A stretch of 64,000 nt of DNA from Phorcus lineatus. Its lineage: Eukaryota; Mollusca; Gastropoda; Trochida; Trochidae. Positions 1 through 12,500 of this stretch are shown here, piece by piece. Every line of letters begins with the position of its first letter. Position 1 is the first letter of the stretch. The notes beneath the pieces were generated by a model that saw nothing but the letters and a program-made list of their open reading frames with translations, did no database searches and had not been told where the DNA came from. Both the position numbers and the translations under genes were made by a program. The stretch is from NCBI GenBank assembly GCA_921293015.1, contig OV121087.1, positions 37,803,235-37,867,234 of the forward strand, given 5' to 3'.

Positions 1-299
1 TAAAGTTATAAGGAACAAAATCATCGATATTCAGAGAACGTCAACATACTATACCACTTATTACTACACCATATTGTACAGGTATTGGTTTACCAATAAT
101 CGTGTTCAATTTACAGTCGTTTTGAAAACAGAAATATACTGTAATAAGGCGTTGCTAGAATATTTTTTACAACTGCTGTTTAGGCAGTAAACCACAAATT
201 ACCTTGGTATAAAGTTCTACCTCACAAGACAACTATATATATTACGTCACAAGGTACATGTTCATGTAGTCGCAGGCAAAGTCATGCTTCATTGGTTTT

Positions 300-805
300 C
301 ACCGGGCTAGTTGAATGCCCCGTTAAATCAACGCGCATGCAAATATTGTCCTTCCTCTGAAGTAGAGAATGAAATACACTTTCTAACTACATGTAATTTT
401 TATTCTGATGCCAGATTATCTTTATGGTTTAAAGCCCAAGCTATTGATAGTCAATTTATTAATATGTCTCCAACAGACCAGTTAATTTTTCTTATGCATT
501 CTCCCCAACTCTCCCAACCACTAGCCGCTACAACAAGCACTATGTTTAGACGTAGAAGAAATGCCACCATCTAATTAAAATAGGGTGCTCATGAATTAAT
601 AAATATACATATTTACTTACATTTTAATTATTTTAGCGCTTACGCGCTTTTAGCTATTTTTAATGTGACTTATAATGTGATCTAGTGTCTCATAGGCCAT
701 TCCTGGCCGGACAGTGTACTTTTAACACGTGATATAACTCGCTCCATGTATGTACATTGTGTGACACTTAAATAAGATATATTTCTTCTTCTTCTTCTTC
801 CTATC
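300..805 (+). mobile_element. 3' end of a truncated LINE retrotransposon
   Basis: The open frame ending at 573 encodes a stretch typical of the extreme C-terminus of invertebrate non-LTR retrotransposon ORF2 proteins: a Cys-x2-Cys then His-x4-Cys knuckle (ACKYCPSS, then EIHFLTTCNFYSDARL) after the reverse transcriptase. A short 3' UTR follows and ends in a CTT-rich run near 785-805, plausible as the 3' tail. No reverse transcriptase is visible upstream in the window, so this is a 5'-truncated copy. The clade cannot be named from so little. Confidence 0.6.
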
Positions 806-1230
806 TTAAAAATGTCATAAATAAGGAGTTGCCCCGATTAGAGTTGAGATTGAACAATGTGATGGCAGAATTTAAAATAAAGAGTATTTTATTCTGTGAA
901 AATGATTAATGAAAACCCTGTACATGACCTCGAGAGGTCGAGTTTATTGAAAATTTTTTACGTACGTTGAATGTGACGATTATTCCAATTTTACAGATAA
1001 TCTAATATATCATTTATATTAATTTTCATTCGTATCAAGTAAAGTTACTAACATTGATTTTTAAATATATCTCTATGTACATATATTCTTAATCATACAA
1101 TGTTGTATCTCTTTTTTTACATCTCTTTATGTTTTGTCGCGCCCAACATTATCTTTTTACAGAAATACACAAAGTTTTAATCACGATGTTAATTAAACGA
1201 ACGCTATGTCGGTTTTAAGACAAAGTATCC
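806..1230. other. AT-rich spacer, nothing recognised
   Basis: No coding frame, RNA gene or repeat structure was recognised between the LINE tail and the next TIR element. Confidence 0.5.
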
Positions 1231-2422
<1,192 letters not shown>

Positions 2423-3542
2423 CGGGACTGATCGTTAGAGCCTTTGCATACAGTACATGTATTCTTCTTGTAAGTTGATGTAACCTTCGTGTTCGGATAA
2501 GCAGCCGTATTGTGCAGTTTTTCGGAGAACCCCTCCAAACAGTATGTACATTTTTGTATGTCATACGTCCACATAATATCCCTAACGTACATGTAGTCGT
2601 GGCACATGCATAAACAATGTTCAATACATGAACACTTCTACGTAAGTGTGTATAACAAGTGTAGTTCTATCAAGGATCGTATCCCTGGTTCTATGAAACG
2701 CGATGACCACACTGTTGGTAATTTGTATTTACTTTATCATGGTCAGTAAGGCGGTATAATAAGAAATAATGATGGAAACTTGGGAAATACACGTTCCTTA
2801 TTTTCCCGGTAGTCATTTGGAGTACTAACAAACGCCGACAGATTATATTTTACAGGTTTACAGTACATGAACATTTCACAGCTTCGTTAGACCAGCCCAC
2901 TTTAAAGTTACCCAATTAGCTTGTAGCGGGTCAAATAACGGGTAGACCGGCCCGTATAAGCCCCTCCCACTTTACCGCAATACAGCCCAGGTGTATCGCA
3001 GTAGAGACGCAAAATCATCGCGTTGGCGGTGCACTAAATTTGCAGCAATGCTGAGAGCAGCTCCCAACCGTGTTGCGATAGCGTCACAGGAATAATGCAA
3101 AATTACTCCCATGACTTATGTCCGACACTGTATGTAGCTCTTTTAGTAAATAAATTCTTCAGTAGTTTTACGTCAATTTATTGCATTCACCTACGACGCC
3201 TTGCTTGTAAAATATATTGAAGTTAAAATTATTTAATATAGGACTTCACAATTTTATAAAGAAAAATTATAGAGTCACGCCAAAAAACATTATATTTCTA
3301 ATTCCATCATTCTGCTTGTATCCGCGAGAATCCACTACAATTTGGTAAAGCGGATGTAGCATATTCTTTGGATGGATAAGGTGATCTCACGAGAACGAAA
3401 TTAAATGTGACGCCGGCATGACAAATATTACCTTGTACATTATGTTTAATATTTTTTAATTATAGACATACATATAGACTACTATATTCTCAACTTCAAT
3501 ATATGTGACATATATTAAATAGTCGATTATTGTTTTCTTCAG
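2423..3542. other. Presumed intron of gene A, nothing recognised
   Basis: This stretch lies upstream of the first visible exon of gene A. The exon expected before it (equivalent to gene B 57408-57499) is not found here or anywhere in 1-3542, so the preceding intron must extend past the left edge. No other feature was recognised. Confidence 0.45.
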
Positions 3543-6500
3543 GATTACTGATGCATTGGTCAAGGCAAATGGTTATATAAAGATACCAGGGGAAAAAGGG
3601 TAAATCAATATCCTGACTTGATTGATGACTAATTATTTCCTTTTTCAATATATTAAATTATCAGTAATAAAACATACTGAGTTACACTTTGGGAATATTT
3701 ATACATTTTAAATATCCTGTTCCCAACTGAATTAACATCACAATAGATAAGGTAAACGTCAAAAATAGCTGCAATGATACAAGTTAACGTCATATGAGAG
3801 AGTGAGCTTTGTTCAGAAATTTGGAAAAAATACAGAGCTAATTCTCGTTTCATAACATTTTTATATTTATTTTATATATTTTATCAGACACACACTCGTT
3901 TCATGAATATATTACTGAATGGGATAATCATATTCACAAAATATGCAGTTTTCTGATTGGAATCTTCCAGTAAAATGCTGAAGATGTCCCAGTGTGTAGA
4001 CGATATGGTCGCATATACGAAGCTGACGGACGAGATTCTACAGCAGATTTTGCTGAGCACAAAACCAGCATTAGAGGAATCCCAAACCATCATCAACAAT
4101 GTCCTGGGTCGCAACCTCTACAAGTGTGCTGGTGAAAGCAGGCCAACCGATTTTATGGATAAGGCTAGTTTTTCTTTCATTTTATGACCCTTGCGCATAC
4201 ACACAGAGCATACTAAATTAACTACCTGCAAAACAATCTTCAGTATCTATATGATGGACGACCATGGTATATGTATTACATAATGATATTATATACTCTC
4301 CCAAAAAAGAAACGCATATATGAATTTTTAGCGAAATGTTTTCTTTATTTTGTTACAATATATCGCGGTGATTAAGCAAGTGAATTCAAAGAAATTTCAC
4401 ATAGAGACAGTCACAGTATCACGTCATAGAATGACTTCGGGAAAGGTCAGGTAGTGAGTCAAACAGATGCGTTTGGTATCGTTGACGTCAGTACCTCGTG
4501 TGTCCACCATTGGAGTCAAGAACTGCACGGCATCGTCTAGGCATGGAACGAATAAGTCTCTGAATCTGATTCTGTGGTATGACAGCCCACTCTGTCCTTA
4601 GTGCGTCTGCAAGCTGCAGAAGTGCAGCGAACCCGTCGTTGTCGAACCCGTCTGTCCAGGGCATCCCAGAGATGTTCGATAGGGTTCAAATCTGGGGATC
4701 TGGAGGGCCATGGAAGGACATTGATGTTCTCATTTTGTAGAAAGGCTGTTGTTAAACGAGCCGTGTGTGGCCTGGCGTTGTCTTGTTGGAATAACTCCCT
4801 CTGGCGGCGGACAATAGGAAGGACATGTGGTCTTAGAACTTCATCACAGTAGCGTTGTGCTGTCAAATTGCCTCGGATCAACACCAATTGACTCCTTCCG
4901 TTGTAGGAGATGGCTCCCCATATCATCACACTCCCCCTGCCGAATCTGTCTACCTGGGGGACGCAGGCGTCGGCAAAACGTTCATGACGGCGTCTATATA
5001 CACGCATTCTTCCATCTCGCCGTTCCAAAAGAAATCTCGATTCATCACTGAACCAGACACGCCGCCAATTACCCAAGTTCCAGGCCTGAACATTGGTACA
5101 CCAGCGGACACGATGTCGTCGATGCTGTTGACGCAGCACAGGGCCAAAGTATGGTCTTCTTGCTCTAAGTCCTGCGACTCGAAGTCTATTCCTGACGGTC
5201 TGTGCAGAAATCCTTCTCAATCCGGGTATTTGTCTAGCTGTACTGGCTGCTGTAGCTGTACGATGACGTAGGTGGTGTACCCGGATGTATCGATCCTGAG
5301 CTGCCGTTGTTATTTTTGGTCTGCCACTTCTAGGCCTGTCTGCCACCGAATTATGCTGGCGATACCTGTTCCATAAACGAGATATGGTGCTTTGGTGAGT
5401 GTTCATGCGACGAGCAACTGTTAGCTGTGACTGCCCTGCTTCAAGAAGGCCAATTGCGATGTTTCGATGTTCTGTTGTTAGTCGAGGCATTTTCAATACA
5501 TCAAAAAACTCTTAAATTTTGTGAATGTACCGAGAACAGTGTTCGACCATTTATACCCTTAACTGACATGACATAATCACTAAACTTTACATGCAATGCA
5601 CGTGCAAAACGTTTTCTCTGAGATTGCATGCTTATTTTGGATTTCTTACTCTCCAATACCGATGAATCTTGTTGGTTGCGTTTTGACTTGATGTTCTTGT
5701 ACAAAAACATCAAAGAAATCATTATTTAAACAATTAACATTGTAAAATTATAGCTTATCCAATATTCGAGTTTTTGAAAAACACAAGTCTACTATGCGTT
5801 TCTTTTTTGGGAGAGTATATTATTGCATTATAGAACATACCATGAGCGTTACCTGTAGTTTGGCGTCCATTTCAAACGTAAACCCGGCACTCAAAGATAA
5901 TTATTAGATTATAAGGACCTTGAAATATGAACAGTATTCAACAACATCCTTTGATTTTAATCAGACAATTATTGCTACATTTTATGGACAATATGACAAC
6001 ATTTCAAACACTCTAACGAGAGATACATTGCAAATATTTACCATTGTGAAAATTTAGAATCTTTAAAGGATATTGAATTATATACTCAGGCCGAATTCCA
6101 AACAGGAATAATTTCATATAGGCTATGGCAAGTACTTTTTTTTACAGATGAAAGTGGAACAGAAAAAAAATGAGCTGCTGAAATATTTGTCTGACCGTGG
6201 TCTCTCTCAGGACGATATCCATGTCCATGTAAGTTATTTAATAATGTTTCCTTATTTCACTCTTAAAAGCATATGGACGTGGAATATTAACGTGGGATCG
6301 AAAATATCCAACTTGATATTTCTTGAGGTTTTTATTCATTCATGAGCAAAAGCGACTGCGAAACCAAACGTTAGAATATTGACGTTATCTTAGAGATATT
6401 TGCAACACAAATGTAATAAAGCGTAATATTGAATGGTTAAATAGTCCTGCTTGGTTATAATGCAACGGTTCGAAATTATGGGTTTTTAATTAAAGTTTGT

Positions 6501-9500
6501 ATTGTTGTGTGATGCTAAAAGTTTGCAGAAGTCAATGATTGGTTTTGGTGGAGTTGTGTTCACATAAATAAACATTATTATTTTTATTTGTTAAATGGTA
6601 AAAATATATAAATATCGTTATCGTGTGTACAGGTGGGAACAATAGACTACGGACAGGGGAACGAAAATCCAATGCAAAACGTTATGTTCTACGAGAAGAC
6701 TAAACTTAACAAGGCATTCGAGGTTCCCAAGTCTGAGGTAAGGATTTAGTAGTAGTCAGTACCAAAATGGCAAAAGCGTGAACTATTTTGACAATAGATG
6801 AGAAGCAGTATTTTTTCATAAACCTTCAGTAACTCATATCTTATTTGAAAAGTTTCCTCAATAGATTATTGGTAATTCGTTTATTCTATAGAAGATAACT
6901 ATAGATCATTTGTTCCCATATACTTAGCATTAAGGTTTAAAGTTTCAACCTTGGTAACAGTATTGTGACTTGTGTTTCCATGAAAACAGTACCCAAGTCA
7001 AAACCCCAAAAGGCACCACTACCCATGATGATGGTACACCAATTGTCAATAAGCTAGACCTGAAGGTTTTAGAGGTTTTGTTCAGAAAATGTAGATAAGT
7101 ATGAGTAAGTTAAAAAAAAGCACAAATAGACTTGAAGTTTTTCAATCTAGAATGTTTAAATGAGCTAGGCCTTATGGTTTTTTCGTTCTGGACTTGAAAC
7201 TAAATTTCAAGTTGCGTTTCGATGGAAACAGCCAAAAATAGACGTAGGAAGAAAATGAAAACCCCTTCACATGGTTATTTTTCCATATACCAAAATTCAT
7301 GTAACCCTATCGTTTTTTAATTCTGGACCGAAAACCGAATTCCATGTAGCGTTTCCATGGAAACGATAAAAATAAATAAAGGAAGGAGTTGAAAACCCAT
7401 AAAAGCACCACTTCACACGATCATTGTTCATCGTACCAAGTTTAATGAGCTTGGTTTTATGTTTTGTTTGTTATGAACTAGTAAAGAGTTTGCAAGGACG
7501 GACGGATGTCATTTTTATATTCCCAGAAAACTTCGTTTGGTGGGGGATAATAACATAAAAACGGTTGACATGATTCTTTTGATATTTTGCACATTAATTG
7601 GATTTTTCTTCTTTACTAATACATACCGTGCTACCAGGACGACGTAAGGCTCATGCAAATTGGGTAATCTTTACATTATGTTCAAGGTTGCATCGAACTC
7701 TCGGCATTGAAACGGACATTTCGATCCTGTCAGCGGATAACCCAAAGACCATTTAACCACTGCAACTAACGACTAAAAATGGCGACTGAAAAAATTAATG
7801 TTTCTCAACTTATTACAACGTCATTTTACGTTATGTTGGATGATAACACAGTAATGAGTTTCGAAATTTACATATTTAATAAAAGGGCAATAATTCGCGA
7901 CTTGAATGTAAATTAATTGTCAGGAAGGAGTTCTCACTTGAAAAATATCCTTGAAAGAAAACAGTAAAGAAACAAAATTAAAGACCCTATTAAAGTATGA
8001 GAAATCACCTGCACTCTATTAGACCTAATGATAATAAGTGATGAAATAAATGTCGATGATTGTGGAGTAATAATTTTTGAAAATAAAATTTCTGACCATG
8101 AGGGATCAATAAAAATGTAAATACAAAAAGGTCTTACAAACGAGAGGTATGGTGTTACAACCAGGCAGATTATTTACTGACATTGAAAAAGCAACCAAGT
8201 TAAATGAATATTTCAAATCTGTTTCTACAGTGGAAGATGGCAATACAAAGTTATCATACTTTGAAACGCGAACAAAAAAGAATTATGTGCTATTAATATT
8301 ACGCAGAATGAAATCTCAGACATTATCAAATGTTTGCCTGATTAAAAAGCATGTGGTCCAGAAAGAATAAGTCACAAATTACTCAAGAACACTGTTAATT
8401 CAATAAGCATAGTTTTATTTTTAAAATCATTGCAATCGCTACGTATCAAGATGTCTAGAAAGTAGCACATGTTTTACCCTTGTCTAACAAAGAAGACCAT
8501 TCTATAGCCTCAAGTTATATACCTATTTCTCTCATTAGCTGTGTTGGAAAAGTATTTGAGAGGGTTGTTGATAAAACTTTGTACAATTATTTTCATTGTA
8601 ATAATTTACTTTATAAATACCAAGCTGGTTTTCAGAAAGGTCACTCAACTGTTCACCAATTGCGTGAACTATACAATCAAGTATGTTTATCTTTGGAGGA
8701 AATATTTTGTATGGTAATTTGCGATGTGTCTGAAGCCTGTGACCGTGTCTGGCACAGAGGGCTTATGTGTAAATTACAAATGTATGGTATAAGCGGTTGT
8801 ATGCTTCACGGGTTATCAAGTAATATAAGCAATCGAAGTCAATCTCTTTTTTTGTGAATGGGGCACTGTCAAAGCCGGTATATTTAACAGATGGGGTCCC
8901 AAGGCTCAGTATTTGGTCCCTTTCTGTTCATGTTGTTTATAAATAACAATGGTGATGAATTTGATTGCTTGACAAGGTTATGACACATCGCTTGGTTTTC
9001 ATCTCTTAGTTATAGACTACTTGAGTCTAATTTAAATTTAGATTAGCAAAAGCTTAGCTTTTGGGGGAAATGTTGGCAGGTTAAATATAATCATGACAAA
9101 ACAGAATCGTTAATTATCAATCTTAAGAAAGAAAGTATTAATAAAACTTTGTATTTTGATGGATGCAAAATTAGAAATGTAAATGAACATAAACACTTAC
9201 ATGTATAAATGTACGATGGTAAATGGAATAAACACATAGATAAACTAGTATTATCCATCTCTAAATTGATAAATTCAATGCGTAAGCTTACATTCATTTT
9301 AAACCCTGAACAAAATTTATGTTCTGTTTATTAGACCACATTTGGGTTTGGGATGAGTGTAATTCAAAACAGGCACTGGACTTGAGAAATTACTACTATA
9401 CTAGCCCAAAAAAAGAAAGTGTAAATTACTGAAATTGATCAAATTCCTTAAACATAATTTCGTAAGTGTACAAAATGAAAACCTGTTCCTGAATAAGTCA

Positions 9501-12500
9501 TGTTGAACACAAAAACTGGTTTTCCTCGTGAAACTTGCATTAATGGTAAATGACGTGCTGCACGTTTGTGAAAAGGCATGTTTTACAGGTGGGGAGTCTG
9601 AAAAGTCATGCAGCAGTGTGAATCCTTGGGTATTTAAACACTAAAGGCAGGCCATCCTATCGTTCACATTAAAACTTGCGCTGCTGACCAATAATCAACG
9701 TCTCTTTGCCCTGGGTATGATTAGAGCTGGCAGGACAGACAGAGAGGTTGCCCAACTAGTCCAGCGACATGCACAACATGGTGTTGTTTGAGACCGACCA
9801 CGCTCTGGGAGACCACGGGTTACCACCCCTGCACAAGATCGGCATATCCGTGTAGCCCACCTCCAGAACCGGCAACAAACTGTATCGACGACAGCCAGTA
9901 ACATCCCTAACCTGAGACGAAAACAGTAATCAAAACGGCTTATTTCCTCGAAGACCTGCAATCCGTCCAATTTTGACGTTACGTCATCGTCATGCTCGTC
10001 TGCAGTGGTGTAGACAACATCTCAGGCATCCCTTACACTGGTGGCGACGTGTTTTATTCACAGATGAATGTCGTTTCCATCTTTCATCATCAGATGGCCG
10101 CCAGAGAGTGTTTAGACGTCGTAACAAACGTTACGCAGATCCGTATATCGTGGAGCGAAACCGAGATGGGGGAGTGTCTCTCATGGTGTGGGGTGGTATC
10201 ACTGCCCGTAACAGAACTGAGCTAGTCATTATTGATGGCAACCTCAATGCAGTCAGATATCGTGATAAAGTGATTGCACCTGTTGTTGTCCCGTTTCTGC
10301 AACGTCACGGCCCTGGCGTCATTCTATAGCAAGACAACGCCCGACCCCACGCAGTTCGTGTTGTTCAACAGTATCTGCAGCAACAACAGGTGGATGTTCT
10401 TCCCTGGCCCGCAAATTCGCCCGATATCTCACCCATTGAGCCCGTATGGGACGTCAAATGAAACGCCAGCTACGCCGGCTTCCGCATGCACCGTCAACGC
10501 TTGTGGAACTTCAAAGACAGCTTATCAGAATATGGAACAACATCCCACACATTTCCATGCTAACCTGTTCGCTTTCATGAGTCGTAGATTCACAGCAGTA
10601 GTCGATGCAGATGGAGGTCATACCAGATATTGAGTGTGTGACTTTTGTGTTAGCCCCTAGTGTCTCTGACTCTCCATGGCACCAAGATTCTTCGTCGTAG
10701 CGTAATGAAATTACTCGTGTGGATCACAAATTGATTGATCTGGGATTTATTGACATTGCCATGAAATAAAAGTAGATATATATATTGTTAGTGTTATTCT
10801 TTAGCGTGCACAATTTCTTTCTTGGGGGAGTATAGGAGCTGCTCATATTGTCACTGGCCTACCGAAATACGCAACACTTTAATATATCTTTTATAAAACC
10901 GGATGGGAAAAATATCAGAACGTAGAGAGGGGAGAAAGTTAACTTTATATTATAAAATTCAGCGTGGTAATGCACCATAATATTTGATAGATTTACTCCC
11001 TACCAGCGCTGGTGATTAAACTCCTTATTATCTTATGAACGCAGACCATTTTGTTATTCTGTCATGTTAGTGAGTTAAATTACGATTTATCTAATGTTGG
11101 ACTTAAGTCAGATTCAGCATGCAAATGTGGTTATCTATGCGAAAATGTTTTTCACTTTATGTTTGAGTGTCCTATTTGTGATTATCACAGACGAACGATT
11201 TTCAACGTTTTAAAACTATATATGAAAGATAATGCTGTAAATTTAGATTTCGTTCTAAGTGACAGTAGGAACGTATAAGATCTACACAATCAGGCCTTCT
11301 TCAAAGCAGCATAAACAATATATTTCAAACAGTAAGCGATTCTCATGACAGCAGAATGAACAGTATGTTAATTACCATGTATATTTCTCACTACTATTTC
11401 TGTAATATATCACTTTCATTGTAACATATATGATATTTTGTATTTTACATTTGTAAATACTTAGGATAAGGTTACTATACTTGGATAACTTTACCTATCC
11501 CTTTTTTCACTCAATAACATATATCAAAATCAATCAAATCGAGTGTAGAAATACATCACGATATGTGCTTTTAAAGGGTAGGTGATTTTTCTGGAAAAGG
11601 TATTTTTAAGATTGAAAACAAGGAGAGGGTAAGCTGTTCATTTTCTTTATATACAAGTTGAGAACTTGACAAATAAAAGTTTTGTTATCTAAGACGACCA
11701 TGATTCATGCTCGACTCTTTCTCCATCTGAAAAGCCACCCCTGCTAACCTTTCAGAGTAACAATTTGAAAATGAAATGAGTAATCAGTAAGATTTCATAA
11801 ATTGAATAACTAACCAGCTTGTTATTCAGTAGTCAGAATTTTATTATTATTTTAATAACGAATGATTAAAATCTAAATGATGAAGCATTTACGCATATGA
11901 CCTACATAACCATTGCCTTTATATAAAGTTTGACGAGAGTGATTTATTATTTTGTCTTTCATCTGCTTTAAGCAAAATAGTTAATTTATGTTAAATGCCA
12001 TCATACCATGACAAGAAATTAAATCATAAATCGGAAGTTGATTAAAATAATCGATTACATAGTTTCTAGAATAAACCCTGATGAGTATATCAAATGCAGT
12101 GACGTTTTTATCCTTAAACATCACAATACATATGACGAGGTTCGGAACACTTGGAAGATTTCTATACATCAATGAAGAATGCCCAGATGGACGAACAGAC
12201 TAGCAAGCGAGGGCTATATACATTCATTACTTCGTAGGTCGGTCTTAGATATTGACCATTGCTGTTATTGTAAAGGCTAAAATTATATGTTTTTCATTTT
12301 GATACAAACATGCATATTAAGTTCATTTATAAGCATATTTAATTTCTTTATCGTCATCTTACACTTATTATTTCCAATCATATACTTTATCTTAGTAAAT
12401 TCTGAAAGCAAAACACTGATTGAGCTCCATGTTATGGTTAAAACAAGAGCACATGGTCAATGTTGATAAACAATAGGTCAGCTGACCTGATTTACTTGTC

